Assembly (NCBI GenBank): GCA_021401465.1
Contig: JADDMT010000048.1
Coordinates: 124,001-188,000 of the forward strand
DNA: 64,000 nt
Direction of reading: 5' to 3'
DNA from: Teratosphaeria epicoccoides
Lineage: Eukaryota > Ascomycota > Dothideomycetes > Mycosphaerellales > Teratosphaeriaceae
Shown: positions 1 through 9,598 of the stretch, piece after piece
How the letters are laid out: the number at the start of each line of letters is the position of its first letter
How positions within the stretch are numbered: the stretch's first letter is position 1
Translations under genes and position numbers: made by a program
The notes under the pieces: model-generated
Seen by the model: the letters and a program-made list of their open reading frames with translations, nothing else
What the model was told of the DNA's origin: nothing
The model's database searches: none

Positions 1-1445
1 CCATTCTCCTGAGGCGGCCCCACCTTCACCTGCCCCGAACTCACTTTCTTCTCGCTCGTCCAGCCCACGGCTTTCAGGCGCTCCGTCAGGATTGGGTGGG
101 AGTAGTGGTAAGTGCTGTACATCCAGTCGGCATCCTACAAGCAAAGACAAAGTCAGTGCACGTGTTTGGCCAATGTATAGGGTTCGTGAGTGGAAGAGGA
201 GCTTACCATCGACGACAGGTTCTGTATCTGCAACTTGATAAGTGATGATGCGAGCTCAGATGCGTAGCCAAGTTTGTGCGCAAATGCATCGGCCTCGAAT
301 TCCATGGAGCGCGTCCAGATGTTCATGCCGAGTTTTATCAGTGCGTCGGTGGGGGAGAGGACTTCGTTGAAGAGGATGAAGCCGACTAATATCGGCTGCT
401 CCTTCTCAAACCCAAACGCCCGAAACAAGCTCTGGTTCTTAATGAAGATGCTGAAGAGGAAAAAGACCGCGAATAAATGCGCGGACGAAATGCCGATTTG
501 CTGCAGAATATGGCCCATCTTCCAATGCCCCAACTCGTGCGCCAGAATCGCCTCGACTTCCTTCTCCTCGGAGCGCTCGATGAGGGTGTCGTACAGCACG
601 ATCTTCTTCTTCCACGGCAGACCAGTAAAGTAGGCATTACTGTGCGCAGACCTCTTCGATCCATCAATGACTTGCAGCTCACCCAATGGGAATTCCAGGC
701 GCGAGGCTAGGCGCTCCACGGCTTCTTTCAGCGGGCCCGGAGGCAACGGCGTGAGTTTGTTGAACAGTGGTACGATCCAGATGGGGTAGATGGTCACGGC
801 GGTGAGTTGGACGACCATGGTGAAGGCCCATATGTACAGGAAGAAATTGTCTCCCGTCAGCTGGATGATCTTCAGGAAGGCGGCGCCGATTGGGAGTCCA
901 AAAGCGAGGCCCAGACCAAGGGACTTGAAAAAGTCGGTGATGAAAAGTGACGGTGTCTGCTTATTGAAGCCAAACTTCTCTTCCAGCACAAAGTGGTAGT
1001 ACACGCTCCAAGGTAGCGAAATCACCTTCTCCACGAGCGTATAACTCGTGATCCAGAGCAGACTCTGCGCGATCTCGCCCCTCCACACGCTCCCCTCGGC
1101 AAAGCCACTCGCGAGCAACGACCCCGTCGCTGTCCAGAGCCACGCATAGCCGTTGTACCGCAGGATGGCAAAGCCCTTTGCCGTCTCGAAGGCTTTGGAA
1201 AAGAAGCCGTATTCCGCTTTCGCGCGCCCGTATTCTTGGCTCTTGTCGTAAGTCGTTTGATCGATCTCGTTCTTGAGTTGTTGGGGCACTCGCGTGCGCT
1301 TGAGAACTTGGTATTGGCGGTAGGAGAGGTAGGTTTCGAGGCTGTATTCGGCGAGGGCGAAGGCGGTGATGAGGGGTTTCCAGGGGATGGCGGGGTGGTC
1401 GACTATGGCGGCGGCGGAGGCGATGAGGTGGCGGATGGGGTCCAT
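1..1445 (-). CDS. STE24: CAAX prenyl protease 1 (Ste24), 3' end cut by window
   Basis: This is a zinc metalloprotease of family M48, a multi-pass ER membrane protein. It removes the C-terminal tripeptide from prenylated CaaX proteins such as a-factor-type pheromone. The start at 1445 gives MDPIRH. Hydrophobic segments follow, then the zinc-binding HELGH motif in the context AILAHELGHWKMGH and the downstream glutamate in EFEADAFA. An intron at 206-135 (GTAAGC donor, TTGTAG acceptor) joins codons ending ..LSSM to DADWMYSTYHYSHP, the conserved Ste24 C-terminal motif. Exons are 1445-207 and 134-1. The visible part encodes 457 residues, close to the family's usual 450, so only the tail is missing. 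It is divergent from the PhoD-like gene. The open frame extends upstream of 1445, but that stretch looks like 5' UTR. The family assignment is secure. Confidence 0.95.
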
Positions 1446-2123
1446 GGTTTCTTTATTGCATTGGTGGGAGTGGAGGCGGTGGTGGGGAGGTGGTACGCTG
1501 TCTCTTTCCTGTGTTCTTTTCTTTTCCCGGTCTGGTTTGGAGGGCTGTGATACAGACAGGTGGTAACTTCCTATCTCGGCACTAGCCTCGAGGACGGGAA
1601 GGGCGGGAGGGGCATTATTGATGATTTGGCGGGGCTGTGAGTCTCTGACTCGGGTGGAAGTTTGGGAGCATGTGAATGAAACGGTCCCACTTTGAGCCAC
1701 CATCGTCGCCAACAGATGTCGACCTCGTGCTCCGGCGGTCACTGGAGATTCTCGAGACAATTTGCACGGTGAGGCGGGTGTCGCCAGTGCCCGACGGCAG
1801 ACGATGGACTGAAGCATGTAGAATTGGTGCGCGCTTGCCTGTCCAATCACTGCTGCCAGACGTCACGGTGCAGAGCTGTGCTTGTGCGTTGTGCATCGAG
1901 CTGCTGCTCCACGTGATGAGAAGATGATTCGTCGTCCAGTGAACACTTCCCATGCTTCCTTCCTCCATCCTCACCTTCTTCATCCTTCCATGCCCGCCCG
2001 TGCCTCCTTCGCTCATCTGATCATCAACAACAACATTACAGTCTACATGGACTAATCCGGTACATGCTTGCCCCGCCATCAGCGCGGACTCGGGCAGGCG
2101 CATCCAGAAGCCCGACCAGTTGA
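1446..2123. promoter_or_regulatory. Divergent intergenic region, Ste24 / PhoD-like gene
   Basis: About 680 bases lie between two divergent starts and should hold both promoters. I see CT-rich stretches but no clear TATA box. Open frames here read as chance ORFs. Confidence 0.5.
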
Positions 2124-5100
2124 ATGGCGCAAAGCCGGCATCAGGCCAACATGTCGAGACAACAATCAGCAGAGCAACTCTCCCGACATCCCGAGCCCCA
2201 GAAGACCGAATTCGAGCCCCCTCCTCCATTGCGCATCAACAAGCAGGCCTCGGCCTCGCCAGAACCGCGACAGCAATGGGCACAATATAAAGTGCCTCCC
2301 TCAGTCGCTGCCCAGTACGGCATGCCCACCTCTCCTCCGCCGACAGGACCATTGCCGTATCCCGAAGACGGCCGACGGCGAGCTGCAAAGGCACCCAGTC
2401 GTTCGGCGACGCCCCAGGGACTTCCCCTAGCAGCGGAGGGAGGCCGCGCTGTTGGACCATCGAGTGTGAGGCGCACCAGCATGAACTCGGATGGCTCGTT
2501 GGGTGCGGGTGGCAGTGGCGGGAAGAGGCGGCCTCACTTCTCTCCCGAAGACCCGAACAGACCGACCGTGAGCGGATATGGGACTAGTCCTTCCTCATCT
2601 GCATCTGGTCACACCATTGGGCGACTGGCGGAGAGGAGAGGCACGCCCGCCAAGAAGATCGTTCCGCCGGACAGTCCAGGCGGGCCGGAGCCACCGCCAA
2701 AGAGTGGAGAGTATGATACCTACGATCCGAACAGGCAGCATGGAGCGGCCCGTAGCGGTTCGCAGAGTGAGGAGGAGGGAGAAGAGGAGTGGGAGCGATT
2801 TGGACATGACGAACGGCCGTCCAACGCGCAGCTGGGTATTGATGAGCCGGACGAGGAGAGCGGGACGCTGTTCAGCATACCTGTGATGAGAGGTGGGAAG
2901 AGTCAGCCGACAAAACCAATGTCACCAAGCGCAGAAGGAGGAGTTGAAGGACGCCTAGGAGGCGGCATCTCGGACTACCAGCACTACTACCCGCCGCCTC
3001 TGGCGACGACAACGAGCGGCCAAAGCTCTGGCCCGCCTGTTCAGGCGCAGGCAGCCATGAACAGCCAGGCATTGCGCATTCCGCACGAGGATTCTGGCAT
3101 CGCTAGATTGAGCAGCACAGCGAGCAACGCGACTACGCGCGCAAGCAGAGGCAGTCCGCCGCCGCCAGAGACTCCCGTAGACCCGGCAGGTGGCCCTACG
3201 GCTGGATTGACTGGCATTGAAGCGCGTTATGCCGCTTCCGGTATCCCAGGCGCCAGCACTCTAAATGAAATGCAGGCTCGAAGCGCCGCTGCGGCAGCAA
3301 GGAGAGCGCACTACGAAAGTCCTAGGCCGCAGAGAGCCGCGCCTGGCCCTCACCCATCACAGCCACAGCCCTTGCAGCCGCAGGGAAGCGGTGGCGACAG
3401 CCACAGCGATAGATGGAGTCCTACGGAACTAGCGGGCTCTCGAGGTCCACCTGTCGCCTTTCAAGGTGTCGAGGAGGTCAGCTCCAGAGGTTCTGATGTT
3501 CCGACGCAATCGAGACGCGACAGACGACCAAGCCAAAGCAGTGCGCCAGGCCAGACGGTCTATCCAGCTCCACATCAGCCATCGACTGGGCGAAGAAACG
3601 ATCCGCTGGAATCAGGGATACAGACTTTGGGACTGAACGAAGAGCCGCCACCGGCGTATTCGCCACCAGCCGCAGGCAGCGTCCATTCAGCATATCCGAA
3701 TGAGAAGGGCATTAGAGCGGAGAACAACGCTAGTCCGGCACTTAGCGGTGCATCGTCTGGCAGTAGGAGAAAGTCGACGATGGATCCGAACATCGCCTCG
3801 CACCCTGCATTTGCGAACCGTCAACAACCGTCTCTCGCATCGCAGCCGGGCTCGAGCCAGCAAGCGCAGCAGTCAAACGGCACGGGCGGTGGCCCGCACA
3901 GCATAGCTCCGATCAACACGCAGCATGCCAGGTCCGCCTCGCCTGGACCCGGACAGGCAGCGGCTGGTGCGGGACCAGCTTCACCTCCTCCTTTGCCTGA
4001 AGGCTGGATTGCGCATCTGGATAACAACAGCGGACAGTACTACTACATCCATTTACCGACCCAAAGTACGCAGTGGGAGTTTCCAAAAGGGCCGACACCG
4101 CTCAACCTGGAGCCATTGTCTCCGACAGGCACGATCAACAACTCTTCCAACAATCCCATGGCATCACCCACTAGTTCAATGTTCAAGCAGCCTTTGGCGA
4201 GCCCATCGTTTGGCCCTGGCGCTACGGGTGGTATGCCTGGGCAGACACAGTATGCAGGTTATGCCCAAGACCCGAGACAGAGCATGATGAGCATGAACTC
4301 TCTCGCTTCTCCAACTTCATCTGGGTTCACTGGCCCGCCACCATCGGCTGGCGTGGACATGTACAGGATTCAGCCTACGAACAATGTCTACTTCGGCCCG
4401 TACCTTCGATACACGAACATCGATCTCGAACGCGGACTCTGGCTCGGCAGTATCATGTTGATCACGGATGCAGCACAGCCCCCTACAATACATATTCACC
4501 AGTCCACCGACCTCAGCCCGAATCCTCGTCAGCTGAAAGCCAATCCGATATATAGCCATCAACGCTGGATCTTCTACCGCTATGATGTCGACCTACGCAT
4601 GGAGGAAAAGGGTCCTGCGAAGTGGACGTACGCCATTACATCGCATCTTGGCTGCACAAGGTACGAATTCTTGGTTGCTGGACGGTATGAAACCAGCTGG
4701 CGCTTCGTCGCACACAGCGGCAATGACTTTGCTATCAATGTATCAGCAAACGAGCGTGCGAAGTTGGGCGGCGTCGGGCTGATGTGGAAGGATGTTTTGC
4801 TCAAGCACCAAGAATGCGGTGGCTTCCACACGCAAATCGGCCTCGGCGGTCAGATCTACGCAGACAGACTGTGGAAAGACATCCCAGCGCTAAAAGCCTG
4901 GACCCAGATGTCTGGAAAAGAGAACCGCAAGAATGCTCCCTGGACGCCGAAACTGGATGAAGATGTCACACATGCTTTCTTCCACTACTACACCTCTCAT
5001 TACGACCAGCCAGCCGTCCGTGAAGCTTTCGCGCAGATTCCGCATATCTGCTGTCTTGATGACCATGACATCTTTGATGGGTTCGGCAGCTATCCGGAAT

Positions 5101-6314
5101 ACATGCAGCAGAGCAACGTGTTCAAGAATCTGGGACGCATAGGCATAGACATGTACTTGCTGTTCCAGCATCACACCACGCACGAGATTCTGAGAGCCGT
5201 CAGCAACGACATCGACCTCTTCACCATCACCGGTCAAGGCTGGCACTTTCTCAAGTACTTAGGTCCCAGCGTGGTGCTCGTTGGGCCGGATACAAGAAGC
5301 GAAAGGACGAACACTCAAGTCATGGCCGGGCCAACATACCAAGGCCTGTTCCCCAAAGTTGCAGTCTTGCCTCCATCTGTTCAGCACTGTATATGGCTAT
5401 TCCCTGTCCCGCTCATCTATCCACGACTGGAGGCCGTGGAGCAAGTGGCCAAGGTCGCGACGACGGGAAAGAAGATGGCGACGGGTGGTTTCAACATCCT
5501 TGGCAAGGTAGCAGGTGGCGTCGCTGGTGTGGTCGGAGCAAAAGGCGTCGTGAACTCAGGCTTCGATGGCATTAAGAAGGCCGTCGGCAAGTCCGGGCTC
5601 ATGCAGAACGTCCTGAGTCCATTTGGAGAGGTGGAGGTCTTGGATGAGTTGCGGGATATGTGGACGCATGAGTCGAAGGTGTGCTTGTCATCCTCTCAAC
5701 CGATTGTCCAACACACCAATGCACAACTAACAATTGCTACACAGGACCTCGAACGCACCTACATCTTCCGCACCCTCCAAGGCATCTCCCACAACAAATC
5801 CATGCGCATGACCTTTCTCTCGGGCTCGGTCAACGCCTGCGGCGCCGGCCTCCTGCACGACCCTTCCCACCCCTCCGACCACAAAACCATGTACCAGCTC
5901 ATCACCGCGCCCATCACCAACGCTCCATCCCCCACCTACGTGATCAAACTCCTCCACTCTAACCGCCCCCTCTACATTCCCGAAAACGGCCGCCGCTCCA
6001 ACACTTCCTCCAACACTTCCAATGTCACCCCAACCGATACGAAAGAAGACATGATGGAGATTTTCGCCATGGACGTCAGTGGCGAGAAGAGGGGCGACAG
6101 TATGAGGAGATTGATGGGGAGGCGGAATTATCTGGCGTGCGTGGTTTATGATCCGGAGGTCGTGCAGGGCGCTTTTGGGACTGTCACACCCGGGGTCGGC
6201 GGTGGGAGGTTGAGCATTGCGGCGGATTTTATGGTGCAGGGGGATACTGGGAACGGGGGGCTGCCCATGAAGTATGGGCCGGTGATTGTGCCGAGTTTGG
6301 AGTATGGGCGGTAG
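2124..6314 (+). CDS. WW-domain / PhoD-like metallophosphatase protein
   Basis: This is a large fungal protein. Residues 1 to about 615 are low-complexity and rich in S, P, G and Q. A WW domain (LPEGW ... QWEFP, about 620-655) follows, and then a PhoD-like phosphatase domain from about 750 (NVYFGPYLRY, LGGQIYAD near 910, DDHDIFDGFGSYP near 975). The PhoD family uses metal-bound Asp/His for phosphoester hydrolysis; the substrate of this fungal branch is unknown to me. A probable in-frame intron at 5679-5744 (66 nt, donor GTGTGC, branch CTAAC, acceptor CACAG) would remove 22 residues between THESK and DLERTY and leave 1,374. The start at 2124 is the first ATG in frame; the ATG at 2151 is an alternative. 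The WW domain suggests binding to proline-rich partners, possibly its own N-terminal half. Confidence 0.88.
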   Translation: MAQSRHQANMSRQQSAEQLSRHPEPQKTEFEPPPPLRINKQASASPEPRQQWAQYKVPPSVAAQYGMPTSPPPTGPLPYPEDGRRRAAKAPSRSATPQGLPLAAEGGRAVGPSSVRRTSMNSDGSLGAGGSGGKRRPHFSPEDPNRPTVSGYGTSPSSSASGHTIGRLAERRGTPAKKIVPPDSPGGPEPPPKSGEYDTYDPNRQHGAARSGSQSEEEGEEEWERFGHDERPSNAQLGIDEPDEESGTLFSIPVMRGGKSQPTKPMSPSAEGGVEGRLGGGISDYQHYYPPPLATTTSGQSSGPPVQAQAAMNSQALRIPHEDSGIARLSSTASNATTRASRGSPPPPETPVDPAGGPTAGLTGIEARYAASGIPGASTLNEMQARSAAAAARRAHYESPRPQRAAPGPHPSQPQPLQPQGSGGDSHSDRWSPTELAGSRGPPVAFQGVEEVSSRGSDVPTQSRRDRRPSQSSAPGQTVYPAPHQPSTGRRNDPLESGIQTLGLNEEPPPAYSPPAAGSVHSAYPNEKGIRAENNASPALSGASSGSRRKSTMDPNIASHPAFANRQQPSLASQPGSSQQAQQSNGTGGGPHSIAPINTQHARSASPGPGQAAAGAGPASPPPLPEGWIAHLDNNSGQYYYIHLPTQSTQWEFPKGPTPLNLEPLSPTGTINNSSNNPMASPTSSMFKQPLASPSFGPGATGGMPGQTQYAGYAQDPRQSMMSMNSLASPTSSGFTGPPPSAGVDMYRIQPTNNVYFGPYLRYTNIDLERGLWLGSIMLITDAAQPPTIHIHQSTDLSPNPRQLKANPIYSHQRWIFYRYDVDLRMEEKGPAKWTYAITSHLGCTRYEFLVAGRYETSWRFVAHSGNDFAINVSANERAKLGGVGLMWKDVLLKHQECGGFHTQIGLGGQIYADRLWKDIPALKAWTQMSGKENRKNAPWTPKLDEDVTHAFFHYYTSHYDQPAVREAFAQIPHICCLDDHDIFDGFGSYPEYMQQSNVFKNLGRIGIDMYLLFQHHTTHEILRAVSNDIDLFTITGQGWHFLKYLGPSVVLVGPDTRSERTNTQVMAGPTYQGLFPKVAVLPPSVQHCIWLFPVPLIYPRLEAVEQVAKVATTGKKMATGGFNILGKVAGGVAGVVGAKGVVNSGFDGIKKAVGKSGLMQNVLSPFGEVEVLDELRDMWTHESKVCLSSSQPIVQHTNAQLTIATQDLERTYIFRTLQGISHNKSMRMTFLSGSVNACGAGLLHDPSHPSDHKTMYQLITAPITNAPSPTYVIKLLHSNRPLYIPENGRRSNTSSNTSNVTPTDTKEDMMEIFAMDVSGEKRGDSMRRLMGRRNYLACVVYDPEVVQGAFGTVTPGVGGGRLSIAADFMVQGDTGNGGLPMKYGPVIVPSLEYGR

Positions 6315-6568
6315 AGTTCGCAGAGGGGGGTGGGGAACACGACGGCGAAGGCGGGCTCGGAAACAGGGACTCCATTCAGTCGCCTTCGGGACAGATATAT
6401 TCACGATTGCCCTGTAGAGCCGCATCGTCAATGGGCCCTATGACGTTCTGCATCCATAACGCTGTGACGACTCTCTGCTAGCCTGGAGAAATACCGAACA
6501 GGAAAACGAGCAATGAGCCCGTTTCTCAACCGGGCAGTACCATTCACGAGACTGCGCCGCGTCTCGAC

Positions 6569-7699
6569 CTATCGTCCCTTACTCCCCTTTCCCTTCTTCC
6601 CCCGCCTGCCCAGACCCTTCGAGGCCCACCCCGCCTCCCTCTCCCTCTTCTTCCTCCCCAGCTCACACGGGTCTCTCCGCTCCACAGACCTCGCAGCCTT
6701 CCTCATCTGCTTCCCACACGGCGCCCTCTTCCACTCCCCGGCCAGCAGCGCGTGATACGTCAACGCCTCCTCGACGTCCCGCAACAACGGAAGTTTCTTT
6801 CTACCCAGCACCTGCTTTGCTTTCTTGGCTTTCTTGGCTGCGAAACTCTGATGCAACCGCTGTTCGCGGTCACGGATCTCCTACTTCCATGCCTGCAACT
6901 GCTTCTGCGACTCGTGCGCCAGAGCGGGGGTCCGACACTGAGACCCTCCTTTCTTCGCGTCCTCATCAGCTCGACCAGCTTTATTCTCTGCCTCGCGCAC
7001 TGCTTTCTTCTCCTTCCTCTCCCGCCTTTTCTGCGCCTTGGACGTGGTCGCTGGGTCTTCGACCTTATCGGTAACGATTGCCTTCGTGCCTGCATTTGCA
7101 CCATCATCTTCAGTTTGACTCGGAGATAGCTCTCGCTTTCGCTTTTTGCCTCTGCCGGATGGTTTGCGTGCAGTAGCCGTGTCCCGCTGAGGTTGGTCGC
7201 TCGAGACTGCTTTGGCGTCAAAGATGGGTGAATCGTGCTTAGTCAAAGGCTCCCCGAGCAATGCCGGTCCCAGAGTCTCCGAAATGGCTAAAGCCTGTGT
7301 GGAAACCATGTGCACAAGCTCTGCTGGTGCGTCTGCGTTCGCTGCAGGCTTTTGAACCTCTTGCAATTTGGCCGCCTTACCTTTGGCTTTCTTCTGTCGC
7401 CTCTTCTGTGACTTTGACATGCTCGCAGCAGTTTTGGGTGAACTGATCGCCTGCCTCGCAGCTTCCGGTGGTGCAGAAGCAGGTACGGGCTTGTCCTCAC
7501 TTATCAGGATTGGAGCCTGCAAAGTGCCATCCGTAACACCATTGCCGTTCTTGTCCTTTCTCCTCTTCTTACGCTTCGACTCGTCTTTCATAGATTTCCC
7601 GCCTGCGCTCTGCCCAGAAGAAATCACAATGACCTTCTGGCCGCCATCCCGGGCATCTTTCGAATCAGAAGAATTGGAAGCCGTAGCACCAGTGAGCTC
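6569..7699 (-). CDS. Lysine-rich ORF continuing the upstream frame, interrupted by TAG
   Basis: This reading lies in the same frame as the 217-residue protein upstream, beyond its TAG at 7700-7702. It is open to a second TAG at 6881-6883, then open again to the stop at 6569. It encodes a very K/R/E-rich sequence with basic clusters (KSQKRRQKK, GKKRKRE, KAQKRRERKEKK) typical of nucleolar proteins. The sequence around the second stop (QLQAWK, stop, EIRDREQRLHQ) reads like an uninterrupted helix. The first ATG of its own is at 7591. It could be a second gene, a readthrough extension, or a product lost through recent nonsense changes. No domain is recognised. Confidence 0.5.
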
Positions 7700-8353
7700 C
7701 TAGCCCTCCTGAAGACCCGCCCTCCTCGCCTTATTCTTCTCCTTCTTCGCCGCCTTCCTCGCCTTTTTATCCTCCTCACTCAGCACTTTCTTCTCCGGCA
7801 CCACAGCCTGCACCTCTCCATTCTGATTCACAGCTCCACCAGCGTGTCTCTCCCCAATCTCTCCCTCAATCGGCTGTTGGCTCAGCTCGTACTGCTCTTT
7901 ATCCTCCCAGTCTGCCGTCACACCCGCCCGGGACACATTGCCGTACGCGGCTTCCGACGCATCTTCCGCCCACTGCCCAACTTCGTCCATGCTGCGCTTT
8001 CGTTTGGTGCCGATCGTTCTGCTGTCAATTAGGGCGTCTACGCGAGCGTCATCGCCGTCAGGGAGATTGCCGAATTGCTCAGCCAGTTCCTCTGCGCTTT
8101 CCGCTATCAAATTCTCACCGCGGAGACCGGCTTCTATGCGGCGGAGGTGGTGGAGCGCCAGCCCGCCATTGGGTCCAGATTGGGCGCTGTATTGAATGCC
8201 TGAAGCGGATAGGATCGCGTCAGGGTGGAGATAGGCTTTGGTCGAGGTCTGCGCGAGGAAAGCAGCCAGTTGCTTCTGCGCGTCCGCCGGCTTGAGCGGT
8301 TTGGTGAGACGCGGGTGATGATGGATCGGCGGAAATGACACCTTCGATACCAT
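7700..8353 (-). CDS. Conserved fungal protein, probable nucleolar role
   Basis: The ATG at 8353 opens a 217-residue protein. The N-terminal half (HPRLTKPLKP, then LHPDAILSASG and GLALHHLRRIEAGLRGE) resembles conserved fungal proteins of unknown function that I recall only in outline. A nuclear-type basic cluster (TKRKRS) and an acidic middle (DWEDKEQYELSQ) follow. The C terminus is a lysine-rich helix (EEDKKARKAAKKEKNKARR). The composition suggests ribosome biogenesis, which is inference. It ends at a TAG after which the same frame stays open (next entry downstream). It shares a 221-bp divergent promoter with the mitochondrial bL34 gene, another ribosome-related gene. Confidence 0.8.
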   Translation of the reverse strand: MVSKVSFPPIHHHPRLTKPLKPADAQKQLAAFLAQTSTKAYLHPDAILSASGIQYSAQSGPNGGLALHHLRRIEAGLRGENLIAESAEELAEQFGNLPDGDDARVDALIDSRTIGTKRKRSMDEVGQWAEDASEAAYGNVSRAGVTADWEDKEQYELSQQPIEGEIGERHAGGAVNQNGEVQAVVPEKKVLSEEDKKARKAAKKEKNKARRAGLQEG

Positions 8354-8574
8354 ATTGTCCGCACTCAGATTGCGAGATTATGCGCAGCAGATGCGCGTTG
8401 TCAATGATGTCGAAGCAGAGAAATATCCGTTTCGAGAAGGAACGACTTCAAGAAATCCCACGCACAGACCAGCGGGAGTGCTTTCCTTTTCCGATCTCCA
8501 ATACCGCAATACCATCGGTAACCATCCCATCAAGACCGACCCTCCACCACCACATACCCCACCCGACAACCACA
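8354..8574. promoter_or_regulatory. Short bidirectional promoter
   Basis: Only 221 bases separate the start codons of the basic nucleolar-type protein (-) and mitochondrial bL34 (+). Both genes must be driven from here. No TATA box is evident. Confidence 0.6.
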
Positions 8575-8963
8575 ATGCTCTCCCTCCGCTGCCTCCGCTC
8601 GGTCTCCAAACTACTCTCACCTCTTCAGACACGGTCCGTTCTTGACCTCACTCCCCGATGCAACACCTCCACTAACACCCTCCCAGCTCCTTCTCAATCC
8701 TCACCTCACACCCCCTCCGACCAACCCTCCAACGCCCCACCACAACCCCAACAGCTCTCGACACACCCAGAACTCCCCTCACAGCCACCCCAGTATCCCT
8801 CCCGTCGTCCCTCCAATCCCGAGGAGCAAAACGCGATACCTTCAACCCCTCCCACCGCGTCCGCAAGCGCCGACACGGATTCCTCGCACGGCTGCGGACG
8901 AGAACAGGGAGGAAAGTGATTGCGCGGCGGAGGGCGAAGGGCAGGAACACGATGAGTCATTGA
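8575..8963 (+). CDS. MRPL34: Mitochondrial ribosomal protein bL34m
   Basis: This is a structural protein of the mitochondrial large ribosomal subunit. Exon 1 (8575-8633) encodes an arginine-rich presequence, MLSLRCLRSVSKLL. An intron at 8634-8686 (53 nt, donor GTCCGT, branch CTAAC, acceptor CCCAG) shifts the frame. Exon 2 (8687-8963) ends in the diagnostic bL34 core: TFNPSHRVRKRRHGFLARLR, then TGRKVIARRRAKGR, then NTMSH and the stop. The product is 111 residues, a presequence plus mature bL34. The unspliced frame from 8575 gives a meaningless proline-rich tail, so the intron is needed. The GTCCGT donor is weak, but no other donor in the interval restores the frame. Confidence 0.93.
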
Positions 8964-9598
8964 GATCTCGACCCATGAAGACCTGGTGGTCATGTGCAGA
9001 ATAGGGCGGACAGGGAGGCACATCCGATGCTCGAGCGATGGACAGTCCGCTGAGCAGATGCGCGGGCTTGAAGTCACTCCCGGGTATCTGCCAACACGAC
9101 ATGTAGGAGACTATCCCGCGCCGCAGAACATCGTTCATACGAAGCAGGGACAATGCGACGATCAGATGAATTGCCACGCACGTCGATTCGAGGGCCAGAC
9201 ACTCGCAAACCTCCCCCCCCAAACACCGCGTCCGTACCCCGTGGGGCTGCAGAGCTGCGACCATTGGAACGGCGGAAGGTCGCCGTGATGATTCTGGGTG
9301 CCGAAAGCCATCTATCTAAACGAGCGAAATTGGTCTTGGTTTGGGATGCACTCTTCCACCTGTGCGATTGTTGTGCCTTGCCTTCCATCGTGTATAGATC
9401 GAGACGAGTGAGGATTGCGACAGACGAAGCAGCAAGCAGATTTGTCACGGGGCGTGGATTCGCCAATGCAGTTACGCAGAGAGAAATATGAGTATTTCAA
9501 ACCCGCTAACCAACCACACTTGGGTACACAAATTGCCTAAAAATGCATATACATCCTATCGCACCTTATCGCCATGCAGAACAAACGTCTCACCATCA
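8964..9598. other. Convergent intergenic region
   Basis: The 635 bases between the 3' ends of bL34m and the exonuclease gene hold a C-run near 9211. The open frames here overlap on both strands and have no recognisable product. Confidence 0.5.

Noticed and set aside
6881..7702. Splice acceptors at the two TAGs of the lysine-rich frame
   Set aside because: The DNA upstream is purine-rich coding sequence without a good donor or branch point. One donor near 6882 would remove the second TAG but breaks the downstream frame.
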